Below are positions 7,238 to 15,437 of a DNA stretch of 64,000 nt, in pieces (positions within the stretch are counted from its first letter, which is position 1; every line of letters starts with the position of its first letter). Where the stretch lies: NCBI GenBank assembly GCA_030746555.1, contig JASLMK010000066.1:80471-144470 (forward strand). Direction: 5' to 3'. The position numbers were made by a program, and so were the translations under genes. The notes beneath the pieces were generated by a model. The model made no database searches and had not been told where the DNA came from. It worked only from the letters and a program-made list of their open reading frames with translations. The DNA comes from Planctomycetota bacterium. GTDB taxonomy: Bacteria; Planctomycetota; UBA1135; GCA-002686595.

Positions 7238-8444
7238 CCTCGGCCGCCGTGAGGATCTCCTCCTCGGTCAGCAGGCGCGGCGTGCGCTTGGCCAGCTCGA
7301 GCACGCGCTCCACGGCGGCATCGTCCGCAGCGCGCCCTCGGCGCTCGAGGTACCAGGTCACGTTGGAGCGGCCGCTCATCGGACCGACCTGGATCTTCTG
7401 CTCGAGGCCGAAGAGGTCGGCGGGGACGCCCGAGTAGACCCGATTCGCGAGCCAGGTGTCCCCCTTGCGCAGGGCCTTGATGACCGCCGAGGCGTGCACG
7501 CCGGTGCCGGTCTCGAAGGCGTCGGCCCCGAAGACGGGGTAGTTGCTCGGAAACGGCGTGCCGACAGCCTCGGAGGCGACCTGGCAGTACTCGCCCAGGC
7601 GCGAGAGGTCGTTTTCGATGACGCCCATCAAGCGCAGGTTGACCAGGAGGAGGTCCATCTCCGTGTTGCCCGTGCGCTCGCCGATGCCCAGGGCCGTGGC
7701 GTGCAACCGCGTGGCGCCGGCCTCCAGCGCGGCCAGGGTGTTGATCAGGCCCAGTCCCCGGTCGCGGTGGCCGTGCCAGTCGATGCCGACGTCGGCTCCC
7801 AGCTCCTCGACCACGTCCTTCACGAACGAGACGACCGCGCGCGTGCCTTCGGGGGTGGAGTGGCCGCAGGTGTCGCAGACGCAGATGCGTGACGCACCGG
7901 CCTCGATGGCGGTCGTGTAGAGGGCCCGCACCTGCTCGGGGTGGGCGCGGGTCGTGTCCTCGGTCACGAACATGGACGACAGGCCCTCGCGCGTGCAGAA
8001 CTCGATCGCCTCACGCGAGAGTTTGAGCATGTGCTCGAAGTCCCAGGCCTCGGCGACCTGTCGGATGGGGCTGGACCCGATGAAGGTGCAGACCTCCACC
8101 GGCGAGCCCGTCTCCGCCACGATGTCGACCACCGGTTCGATGTCGCTCACCAGGGTGCGGCAGGCGACGTTGGGCGTGATGGCGAGGTCGGCCATCTCCC
8201 GCACCAGGGTCGAGATGTGCTCGCGCGCCCGCGCGCCGGCCCCCGGCAGACCCACGTCCGCGGTCTGGATGCCCAGCTCGTCCATCAGGTGCACCAGGCG
8301 CACCTTGGCGTCGAGGGGGGGGTCTGTCACCGAGGGGCTCTGCAGGCCGTCCCGCAGGGTCTCGTCGTCGAACTGCACGTCGACGGGGGCAGCGGCGCCG
8401 GGGCCGTTCCAGTCGTAGATCAGATCGTCGCGCTCGTCGCTCAT
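7233..8444 (-). CDS. Alpha-isopropylmalate/homocitrate synthase family enzyme (HMGL-like)
   Basis: 403 residues. The DRE-TIM metallolyase fold is shown by the N-terminal DDETLRDGLQSPSV (metal Asp and catalytic Arg), CDTCGHSTPEG, the DWHGHRDRGLG strand and the signature GIGERTGNTEMD preceded by HATAL. Family members condense acetyl-CoA with a 2-oxo acid; LeuA-type and homocitrate synthases share these motifs. It is short for LeuA (about 500) and lacks the C-terminal leucine-binding domain, closer to homocitrate synthase or other unregulated forms. The substrate cannot be fixed from sequence; a homoaconitase-like gene lies 23 kb away. It is divergent from aspartate kinase. Confidence 0.8.
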   Translation of the reverse strand: MSDERDDLIYDWNGPGAAAPVDVQFDDETLRDGLQSPSVTDPPLDAKVRLVHLMDELGIQTADVGLPGAGARAREHISTLVREMADLAITPNVACRTLVSDIEPVVDIVAETGSPVEVCTFIGSSPIRQVAEAWDFEHMLKLSREAIEFCTREGLSSMFVTEDTTRAHPEQVRALYTTAIEAGASRICVCDTCGHSTPEGTRAVVSFVKDVVEELGADVGIDWHGHRDRGLGLINTLAALEAGATRLHATALGIGERTGNTEMDLLLVNLRLMGVIENDLSRLGEYCQVASEAVGTPFPSNYPVFGADAFETGTGVHASAVIKALRKGDTWLANRVYSGVPADLFGLEQKIQVGPMSGRSNVTWYLERRGRAADDAAVERVLELAKRTPRLLTEEEILTAAEG

Positions 8445-8450
8445 GGCGGC

Positions 8451-8456
8451 ATTGTA
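8451..8456 (-). promoter_or_regulatory. Candidate -10 box for the HMGL-like gene
   Basis: On the minus strand TACAAT (five of six consensus) ends seven bases before the ATG at 8444, so transcription would begin at or next to the start codon (a leaderless mRNA). No good -35 is visible. Confidence 0.35.
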
Positions 8457-8512
8457 CGCGAGCGGGACGAGCGGTCGGCGGCGCGAGGGTGTTCCCCCCC
8501 ACGGGGGTGGCC

Positions 8513-8518
8513 TATCAT
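8513..8518 (+). promoter_or_regulatory. Candidate -10 box for aspartate kinase
   Basis: TATCAT (five of six consensus) lies 27 bases before the ATG at 8546. The -35 position (8490-8495, TGTTCC) is weak. It argues against the upstream alternative start at 8489. Confidence 0.35.
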
Positions 8519-8545
8519 CCGTCTCGGCTCCACGCCGCCCCTCCC

Positions 8546-9850
8546 ATGGCCTCCTTCCCCGTGATGAAGTTCGGCGGCGCGGCCTTGGCCGACGGGGCGG
8601 CGGTGCGCCGCGCCTGCGCGGTCGTCGCCGAGCGGGCCCCCAAGCGGGCCCCCAAGCGCCCGGCCGTGGTCGTCAGCGCCCACGCGGGCGTGACGGCCCT
8701 GCTCGAACGCGAGGCTCGCGCGGTCGCCGCGGGGAAGCCGCGCGGCGACGAGGTGCGCGTGCGCCACCACACCCTGCTCTCCCAGCTCGGCCTCGACCCC
8801 GAGCTGCTCGACCGTCACCTGTGGGAGCTCGCCACCGTCCTCGACGAGCTGCGTGGGCGCGGAGAGCCGGGCCGCTCTGCCCTCGACTTCGTGCTCTCGT
8901 TCGGGGAGCGCATGAGCGCGCGCATCGTGGCCGCCTGCCTGCGCGAGCAGGGCGTGGCGGCGACGGCGGTGGACGCCTTCGACCTGGGGCTCTCGCCCGA
9001 AGGGGCCCTGCGACCTCTGCCGGCCTTCGACTCGGCCGTGCGCTCCGCCTTGGGCGCCGTCGGAGGCATCCCGGTCGTGACCGGTTTCCTGGCCCAGGAT
9101 GGGGCGGGGAACCTGACGACCCTAGGGCCCAACGGCTCCGACCTGACCGCCGCCCTGTTGGCCGAGGCCCTCGACGCCGGGGAAGTCCAGCTGTGGAAGA
9201 CCGTGCCGGGGGTGATGAGCGCCGACCCCGGCCTCGTGCCCGCAGCCCGACTGGTCGAGTCGATGAGCTTCTCCTTGGCGGCCGAGCTCGCCGGCCAGGG
9301 GGCGAGCGTCCTCCACCCCAACGCCCTCGCGCCCGCCCGCCGCGCCGGGGTGTGCGTGAGGGTGCTCGACGTGAACCGGCCTGAGCGGGCCGGGACCCTG
9401 ATCGAGGAACACGAGCAGGCCGGGGGAGCCCCGCGAGCCGTGGCCGTAGCCAGCGAGCCGGCCCTCGTGGCCCTGTCGGTCCGCGGTGGAGGGCCGGCCC
9501 TGGCGGGGCTGTTCGCGCGCATGGCCGGCGCACGCCTCACCCCGCGCTTCACCCTGGCCGAGGGCGGGGGGCTGACGGTCTTCGTGCCCGCGGGCGAGGG
9601 CGTGGACGCTCTCGCCCGGGAGTCGACGGGCGTGAGCATCGCGCGCGAAGTCGCCTCGGTGGCGGTCGTCGGCCACGGCGGCGCGGTGCTCGGCGCGCGC
9701 GCCCTCGAGCAGCTCCACGAGGCGGGGATCGGCGTCGAGCGCGCGTTCCTGGGGAGCGGCCGGGCCCAGGCCTTCCTCGTCGATCCCGACCACCGGGTGG
9801 CGGCGGTCGGGGCCCTGCACGAGGGGCTGCTGGAGGCGCCTCTGGCCTGA
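8546..9850 (+). CDS. lysC: Aspartate kinase
   Basis: 434 residues. It phosphorylates L-aspartate, the first step toward lysine, threonine, methionine and diaminopimelate. The amino-acid kinase domain spans about 1-270: VMKFGGAAL at the N-terminus (nucleotide/substrate Lys), SALDFVLSFGERMSARI, and LGPNGSDLTAALLAEAL followed by LWKTVPGVMSADPG. Two ACT-like modules occupy the C-terminus (about 300-434). A duplicated Ala-Pro-Lys-Arg unit near residue 32 is coded by a short tandem repeat. The conserved FGG-T-S is FGGAAL here, a modest deviation. Allosteric control by lysine or threonine is likely but not provable. Confidence 0.88.
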   Translation: MASFPVMKFGGAALADGAAVRRACAVVAERAPKRAPKRPAVVVSAHAGVTALLEREARAVAAGKPRGDEVRVRHHTLLSQLGLDPELLDRHLWELATVLDELRGRGEPGRSALDFVLSFGERMSARIVAACLREQGVAATAVDAFDLGLSPEGALRPLPAFDSAVRSALGAVGGIPVVTGFLAQDGAGNLTTLGPNGSDLTAALLAEALDAGEVQLWKTVPGVMSADPGLVPAARLVESMSFSLAAELAGQGASVLHPNALAPARRAGVCVRVLDVNRPERAGTLIEEHEQAGGAPRAVAVASEPALVALSVRGGGPALAGLFARMAGARLTPRFTLAEGGGLTVFVPAGEGVDALARESTGVSIAREVASVAVVGHGGAVLGARALEQLHEAGIGVERAFLGSGRAQAFLVDPDHRVAAVGALHEGLLEAPLA

Positions 9851-9905
9851 GGGTCATCGGCGGAGGACAATCCGCGTCCCGCCCCCGGCACAAGGGCGAG
9901 TGCGT

Positions 9906-11270
9906 ATGTCGGATCAGGAGAAACTCCAGGGCCAGAAGGAGTCCTTGCTGGAGAGCTTGGCCGGGGGCGGCGAGTCCCTCGCGACGCTCGTGCGGAAGGT
10001 CCACAGCGCCGACCTCGCGGAGTGGATGCAGGACCTCGCGGAAGAGGACGTCTGGCGGGTCTTCTCCAGCCTCGACGTCGATGCCCGCGCCGAGGTCCTC
10101 GAGCACGCCGAGGACGCCCTCTCCGGCAGGCTCGTCGAGCGCCTGACGCCACACCAACTCAAGGAGGTGGTCGAGACCCTGCCGGCGGACGAGGTCGTGG
10201 ACCTTCTGGCCCTGGCCGACGAGGGCACCGCAGAGCAGGTCCTGCGCTCGGTGGACGACGAGCGCGCTCGGGGGCTGCGGGAGCTGGCCGCCCACGCTCC
10301 CGACAGCGCCGGCGGCTTGATGACGACCGAGGTGGTCTCGGTGCCGGTGGGCACCCGCATCGGCGATGCGATCAAGCTCATCCGTACCGAGGGCGAAGAG
10401 GTCGAGGAAGGCCAGGGCTTGTTCGTCCTCGACGGGGGCGGACGCCCGGTCGGCTACGTCTCCGACAGGCTCCTGCTCACCCACTCGATCCACTCCACGG
10501 TCGACGAGGTGATGGTGGAGCCGATCGTGGTCGGCGTGGACGTGGACCAGGAGGAGGCGGCGACGCAGATCGAGCACTACGGCTTGACCGAGCTGGCGGT
10601 CGTGGACGCCGGCGGCGCCCTGGTCGGCAGCATCTCGGCCGACGACGCCATCGAGGTACTCGAGGAGGAGGCCTCCGAGGACATCCTCAAGATCGTCGGC
10701 GCGTCGCCCGTCCACCAGACGCGCCTACCGATCCTCGAGCGCGTGATCGGCCGCCTGCCCTTGCAGGCAGTGACCGTCGCGGGCGGCCTGGCCACCGCCG
10801 CGATCATCGACCTCGCCCTCGGCGACGGAGGCGGGCGTCCCACCCAGGTGGACCTGTTGCGCTTTGTGCCGATCGTGATCGGCCTGGCGGGGAACGTGGG
10901 CATCCAGTCCTCGACCATCCTCGTGCGGGCCTTCGCCACCGGAGAGGTCGAGCCCGACCGCGAGGTGGCGGTCGTGGCCACCGAGACCCTGGCGGGGGGG
11001 GTGATCGGCCTGATCTGCGGCGGCCTCTCCTGGGCGGTGATCGCCGCCACCGACACGAGCGCCGCGCCGGCGGCCTTCCCCCTGGCCGTGGGCGCCGCCA
11101 TCGCCGCGGCGGTGACCTTCGCCGCCATGCTCGGCTGCGTGATCCCGGTCGTCTGCCGGCGGACGGGGATCGATCCGGCGGTCGTCGCCGGCCCCTTCCT
11201 GATCACCGTCAGCGACATCTGCGGCACCGCGCTCTACCTCGCCGTCGCCCACCTCATGCTGGAGCGATGA
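9906..11270 (+). CDS. mgtE: Magnesium transporter MgtE
   Basis: 454 residues; a GTG at 9900 is an alternative start. The domain order is that of MgtE: a cytoplasmic superhelical N domain (VRKVHSADLAEWMQDLAEED), a CBS pair (about 135-260, opening PDSAGGLMTTEVVSVPVGTR), and a membrane part of about five helices with the pore signature GLAGNVGIQSSTI. The channel passes Mg2+ across the inner membrane, and its CBS and N domains close it when Mg2+ is high. The stop overlaps the next start (ATGA), coupling it to a signal peptidase. Confidence 0.93.
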   Translation: MSDQEKLQGQKESLLESLAGGGESLATLVRKVHSADLAEWMQDLAEEDVWRVFSSLDVDARAEVLEHAEDALSGRLVERLTPHQLKEVVETLPADEVVDLLALADEGTAEQVLRSVDDERARGLRELAAHAPDSAGGLMTTEVVSVPVGTRIGDAIKLIRTEGEEVEEGQGLFVLDGGGRPVGYVSDRLLLTHSIHSTVDEVMVEPIVVGVDVDQEEAATQIEHYGLTELAVVDAGGALVGSISADDAIEVLEEEASEDILKIVGASPVHQTRLPILERVIGRLPLQAVTVAGGLATAAIIDLALGDGGGRPTQVDLLRFVPIVIGLAGNVGIQSSTILVRAFATGEVEPDREVAVVATETLAGGVIGLICGGLSWAVIAATDTSAAPAAFPLAVGAAIAAAVTFAAMLGCVIPVVCRRTGIDPAVVAGPFLITVSDICGTALYLAVAHLMLER

Positions 11271-12403
11271 GGGCCACAGGAGCGGCCCGCTGGGCGGCCC
11301 TGGCGGTGTGTGCGTTCGTCGCGCTCCTCGCCCTGGGCTGGCTGTTCGTCTTCCGCGTACACGAGGTGAGCGGGAGCTCGATGGAGCCGGCCCTGAGAGA
11401 GGGCGAGCACGTCCTCGTCCGCTTCGGCCGGCCTGAGTTCGATCGCTTCGACCTGGGTGTGTTCCTCCCCGCTGGAGCCGATGAGCTGCGCGTCAAGCGC
11501 GTCGTCGGCCTGCCCGGCGAGTCCGTCGCCCTGCGCATGGGCGACCTGTGGATCGACGGCGCGCTACTGCCTCCCGACGCCCCGCGGCCCGCCCTGGTGG
11601 AGGTGTTCGACAGCGCGCGCGACGATCTCGATGACTGGTTCCACTACGAGCCGGGCCTTTGGGACCGGACCGATCGAGGCTGGGAGCTGGACGCGAGGAC
11701 CGTCGGAGCCGGCGCCCGGGCGGGGATGTTGATGTTCGAGCTGTCGGCCCAACGGCACGCCGAAGCGGCGGGGGGCGCGGAGGTCAGCGACCTCTCCGTC
11801 GAGGCGCGCCTGCGCCTGGGGGATCCCCCGGCGCTCGTGCGCGTGCTGCTGGTCGAGCAGGGGGACACCTTCGACCTCGAACTCGAGCCCGACGGAGAGG
11901 GCCTGGAGGCGAGGCTGGCCCGCCTGTCGGGGAACAGCCGGCGCGAGGAGCTCGGACGGGTGCGCGTGGAGGCGGACCCCACAGCGTGGCACCGGCTGCG
12001 GTTCGCCAACCTCGACAACCACCTCTCGGTGGAGCTCGACGCCGACGAGGTCCTCTCGGTCTCCTACGCCGAGAACCGCTTCCACCCCAGCGACCACCAC
12101 CACCAGGGGCGCACCTTTGGGTACAACCTGATGCTCGGCGGCGAGGGCGGGCGCGTCGTCTTCGCCGACCTGCGCGTCAGCCGCGACGTGTACTACACGG
12201 CCCAGGGTGGGTCCGCCTCCCGGGAGGCGCTCCAGCTCGGCCCCTCCGAGCTGTTCGTTCTCGGCGACCATTCCGCCGCCAGCCGCGACGGCCGCCACTG
12301 GGGGCCGCTGTCGGCCGGGGAGGTCGTGGGGCGCCCCTGGGCCGTCGTCTGGCCTCCCGGGCGCATCCGCCGCCTGCGAGGGGCCGGATCCGGCGCGGAT
12401 TAG
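11267..12403 (+). CDS. Signal peptidase I with a large internal insertion
   Basis: 378 residues. After one N-terminal membrane helix (about 8-29) comes the catalytic Ser box VSGSSMEPAL (Ser38) and the Lys box RVKRVVGLPGE (Lys77). The closing box FVLGDHSAASRDGRHWG appears only at about residue 330. The roughly 215 residues between are not part of the normal catalytic core; they look beta-rich (HRLRFANLDNHLSVELDADE) and resemble a jelly-roll or LamG-like sandwich. The enzyme removes signal peptides on the periplasmic side. Catalytic residues are intact, so it should be active; the insert may alter substrate choice. It is translationally coupled to mgtE. Confidence 0.85.
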   Translation: MRATGAARWAALAVCAFVALLALGWLFVFRVHEVSGSSMEPALREGEHVLVRFGRPEFDRFDLGVFLPAGADELRVKRVVGLPGESVALRMGDLWIDGALLPPDAPRPALVEVFDSARDDLDDWFHYEPGLWDRTDRGWELDARTVGAGARAGMLMFELSAQRHAEAAGGAEVSDLSVEARLRLGDPPALVRVLLVEQGDTFDLELEPDGEGLEARLARLSGNSRREELGRVRVEADPTAWHRLRFANLDNHLSVELDADEVLSVSYAENRFHPSDHHHQGRTFGYNLMLGGEGGRVVFADLRVSRDVYYTAQGGSASREALQLGPSELFVLGDHSAASRDGRHWGPLSAGEVVGRPWAVVWPPGRIRRLRGAGSGAD

Positions 12404-12495
12404 GCACCATGGGGGCCTCCACGGCGGCCGATGAAGGCTCACGAGGCGCCGAAACCGGCCCCACCGTCGGAGGTTGAACCCCACCAGAGAGAGCG

Positions 12496-13143
12496 ATGAC
12501 GACCGATCAGCGACCCGACCATCCCCAGGGGAGCGGCTCGGCCTACGCGTCCGACCCCGGAGTGCAGCTGATGCTGGCCTGGCAGGGGGGCGACGAGGAG
12601 GCCTTCGAGCGCCTCGTGGAGGAGTACTCCCCGCGGGTGTACGCCCTGTTGACGCGCTTTGTCGGCCGCCGCTCGGTGCGCGAGGACATGGTGCAGGAGG
12701 TCTTCCTGCGCGTCGTTCGCAGCCGCGACCGCTACCAGCCCACGGCGCGCTTTTCGACCTGGCTGTACCGAATCGCGTTCAATCTCTCGGTAAACGAGAC
12801 CCAGCGCGGCGCGGGGAACAAGACGCTCTCCCTCGACGTGCCCTTCGCCGCCGATGAGGGCGAGCACGGCAGCCTCGGCGACCTGCAGGAGTCCGAGGTC
12901 GAGGACCCCTCGGCGGCCCTGGAGCGCGACGACGTGGTCCTCGCCGTGCGCGCGGCCATCGCCGCGCTCCCCGAGAAGCAGCGCATGGCGCTGATCCTGG
13001 CCAAGTACCACGACTACCCCTACGTGGAGATCGCCGACGTCCTCGGCTCCAGCGAGAAGGCGATCAAGTCGTTGATCCATCGCGCCCGCGAGTCCCTGCG
13101 GGAGACCCTGAGCCCGTTCCTGCAGAGGGGGGAGGTGGCATGA
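12496..13143 (+). CDS. ECF-type RNA polymerase sigma factor
   Basis: 215 residues. Region 2: AFERLVEEYSPRVYALLTRF, VREDMVQEVFLRVVRSRDRY and FSTWLYRIAFNLSVNE. Region 4: LPEKQRMALILAKYHDYPY with the helix-turn-helix IADVLGSSEKAIKSLIHRAR. The DNA-binding spacing is typical of ECF proteins. The linker between regions is long and acidic. Its stop overlaps the start of the zinc-finger anti-sigma gene (ATGA), a standard sigma/anti-sigma pair that should respond to an envelope signal. Confidence 0.95.
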   Translation: MTTDQRPDHPQGSGSAYASDPGVQLMLAWQGGDEEAFERLVEEYSPRVYALLTRFVGRRSVREDMVQEVFLRVVRSRDRYQPTARFSTWLYRIAFNLSVNETQRGAGNKTLSLDVPFAADEGEHGSLGDLQESEVEDPSAALERDDVVLAVRAAIAALPEKQRMALILAKYHDYPYVEIADVLGSSEKAIKSLIHRARESLRETLSPFLQRGEVA

Positions 13144-14024
13144 GCCTCGCCTCTGAGTGCCGCTCCTTCCGCGCCAGCCTCGAGCGCGCCCTGTCGGGGC
13201 GGCCGGTCCCCGCCGGGCTGCGCGAGCTGTCGTGGCACGAGCACCTGTTGGGCTGCGGCGACTGCCGCGAGCTGTTGGAGCGCGAGGAGGCCCTCGAGGA
13301 GCTGTTGGCCTCCCTGCCCGCTCCGCGCCTCTCGCCGGAGCTGGCCCGCCGGGTCCTCGAGCGCCTGCGCGTGGAGCAGGAGGCACGCGGCGCGCTCGAT
13401 GCCCTGTTGGAGCTGGACCCCGCCGTCGAGGTTCCCGCCGGCCTGGGAGGGCGCGTTCTCGACTCTCTCGCGAGCCAAAGCGCCCTCTCCGAGGACGAGC
13501 GCCTCGACCTCCTGCTCGCCTCCGACCCACAGCCGCAGGCTCCCGCTGGCCTGGCTGTCCGCCTCTTGGAGGGCCTCGCCCCCGCCCGGGCGCAGGCCGC
13601 GGCGGACGCGCGCCTCGACTCGCTCCTGGCGCGCGACCCGGCCGTGGTCGCGCCCGTGGGCCTGGCGGAAGCCGTGCTCCACTCCCTCGAGGACGAGCGC
13701 TTCGGCGCCCCCCGGCCGCTGCTCGCACGCCTTCTGGCCCCTCCCTTCCTCGCCGCCGCCGCCGCCGGACTCCTGATCGCCCTGTTCGCCCTGCGCCGTC
13801 CCCCCGGCGTGGAGCCCGAGCCCGACCACGTCGCCCTGTCGGAACCCCCTCCGGAGATGCTCGAGCTGTTCGACGTTCTGGCGGAGGACCTCCTGTTCGA
13901 GGACGGGTTGCTCGCGGGCGAGGTCGGCCTCGAAGTGGACCTCTCCCTGTCCCTGGGAGCGCCCGAGGAGGTGCTCATGGAATACGAGTTCCCCGAGGCG
14001 CTCTCGGAGGAGGAGGGCGGGTAG
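13140..14024 (+). CDS. Zinc-finger (ZAS-type) anti-sigma factor with internal repeats
   Basis: 294 residues. A ZAS-like motif H35-x3-C39-x2-C42 (HLLGCGDC) near the N-terminus would bind Zn2+ and grip the partner sigma factor. Then follow three clear repeats with a 36-37 residue period, marked by LLELDP, LLASDP and LLARDP, each followed by a PxGL segment and an amphipathic helix; a fainter fourth copy sits at about 52-76. A membrane helix lies at about 201-219 (LAAAAAGLLIALFALRR), and the periplasmic tail is very acidic. Gene order supports control of the sigma factor encoded just upstream. Confidence 0.85.
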   Translation: MSLASECRSFRASLERALSGRPVPAGLRELSWHEHLLGCGDCRELLEREEALEELLASLPAPRLSPELARRVLERLRVEQEARGALDALLELDPAVEVPAGLGGRVLDSLASQSALSEDERLDLLLASDPQPQAPAGLAVRLLEGLAPARAQAAADARLDSLLARDPAVVAPVGLAEAVLHSLEDERFGAPRPLLARLLAPPFLAAAAAGLLIALFALRRPPGVEPEPDHVALSEPPPEMLELFDVLAEDLLFEDGLLAGEVGLEVDLSLSLGAPEEVLMEYEFPEALSEEEGG

Positions 14025-14040
14025 CGCTCGTCCCTCCGCG

Positions 14041-15375
14041 ATGAAGGCCCAACCCAGCATCCTCGCGACCGCGCTTTGGCTCGCCACCGCGGTGGCGCAG
14101 GCTCTTGCCGCGCCGGACGCGCCCCCCGCCCAGGGCTCCCCCGCCGCCGAGGCGGCGCCGGACGCGCAGGCCAGCGCCAGGGAGCGCTGGCAGCGCCTCT
14201 CTGCCGAGGAGCAGACCCTCATGAGGGAGCGCTACGAGCGCTTCCGGAAGATGGATGCGAAGCAACGGCGCGAGCTCACCGAGCGCCACCGCAGGCTCGA
14301 GCACACGCGCCGGCGCGTGGAGGGCAGCCTCTCCTCCAAGGAGCGCGAGCGCCTCGCCGAGCTGTCCGAGCAGGCCCGCAGCGAGCTCGTCGGCGAGCTC
14401 GTGGAGGAGGAGCTGCGGGCGCAGGGCCGGAGGATGCGCGCCAAGCTGCCCACCGACCTGCGCGAGCGCTTCGAGCGCGCGAGCCCCCGACAGCGCCAGC
14501 AGTTCTTCGTCGAGTTCAAGGAGAAGACGCTCCCGCGCATGAGCCGGCGAGCGGTCACCGAGCTCGCCCGCGCCCTTGACCTCGGCCCCCAGGAGGAGCG
14601 TCGGATCCAAGCCCTGCCGCCCGGCGAGCGGGTGGAGATGGTCTTCGAGCTGCGCAAGCGTGTGGAGGCGGAGGCGGTCGAGAAGGACGGGCTCCCCGCG
14701 GGGCTCTCCCGTGACCGCTGGGAGGAGATCGCCTCCCTTCCGCCCCGGGAGTTCTACGAGGTGGCCATGCGCCTGGATCGGCTGGCCCACGACGGCGGGC
14801 CGCCCGACCCCGAGGCGCTACTCGCCCTGCCCGAGGCCGAGCGCCGCCGGCGAGCCGCCGATCGCATTCTGCACGCCATGCGCGTGAGCCCCGAGGAGCG
14901 GCTGGAGCTGGCGGACCTCGCCCCCAAGCAGCGGCGTGAGGCGGTCGAGCACCGCCGTCGCCGCAGGGTGATGGAGATCGTGCGTCTGCACGGGCTGTAT
15001 GCCGACGAGGAGCTCACCCGCCTTGAGGCCCTCGACGACGGCGAGTTCTTCGCCGCCACGCGCCGCCTCTTGCAGGCGGCCGGCCCGCGCCGACGCGGAC
15101 ACCGCCCTCCCCCGCGCGATGGCGATCCCACCGCGCCTCACGACGCTCCCCGTCCCCGACGACACCCGGCTGGACCCAACGGCGCCAGACCACCCGGCGC
15201 AGACGCACCCGGCCACCGCGGGCCGCCGGGTCCGGCTCCCCACCCGCGCCGACAACCTGGCGAGCACGACCGCCCGCCTCCTCCCCACCCCGACGAGCGT
15301 CAACCGCAGCGGGGGGGCGAGAGGCCGCTCCACCGCGACACGAGGCCCGGCTCGCGCCCCGGCCCGCAGGCGTAG
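14041..15375 (+). CDS. DUF3106-type secreted protein with a long Pro/Arg/His tail
   Basis: 444 residues. A signal peptide (ILATALWLATAVAQALA) precedes repeated helical segments typical of DUF3106: RERWQRLSAEEQTLMRERYE and FRKMDAKQRRELTERHRRLE. Further charged helical units reach about residue 355. The last 90 residues are almost only Pro, Arg, Gly, His and Asp, and are probably disordered. It lies 16 bases after the anti-sigma gene and should be the third gene of that operon. Function is unknown; helical Arg/Glu-rich periplasmic proteins in sigma operons often sense metals or envelope damage, but that is inference. Confidence 0.75.
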   Translation: MKAQPSILATALWLATAVAQALAAPDAPPAQGSPAAEAAPDAQASARERWQRLSAEEQTLMRERYERFRKMDAKQRRELTERHRRLEHTRRRVEGSLSSKERERLAELSEQARSELVGELVEEELRAQGRRMRAKLPTDLRERFERASPRQRQQFFVEFKEKTLPRMSRRAVTELARALDLGPQEERRIQALPPGERVEMVFELRKRVEAEAVEKDGLPAGLSRDRWEEIASLPPREFYEVAMRLDRLAHDGGPPDPEALLALPEAERRRRAADRILHAMRVSPEERLELADLAPKQRREAVEHRRRRRVMEIVRLHGLYADEELTRLEALDDGEFFAATRRLLQAAGPRRRGHRPPPRDGDPTAPHDAPRPRRHPAGPNGARPPGADAPGHRGPPGPAPHPRRQPGEHDRPPPPHPDERQPQRGGERPLHRDTRPGSRPGPQA

Positions 15376-15437
15376 GCCGGCGGCTCCCCGTCGGATGCCG
15401 CCCCGGGGGCAGCTCGCGCCCGGTATCCTCTGATCCC

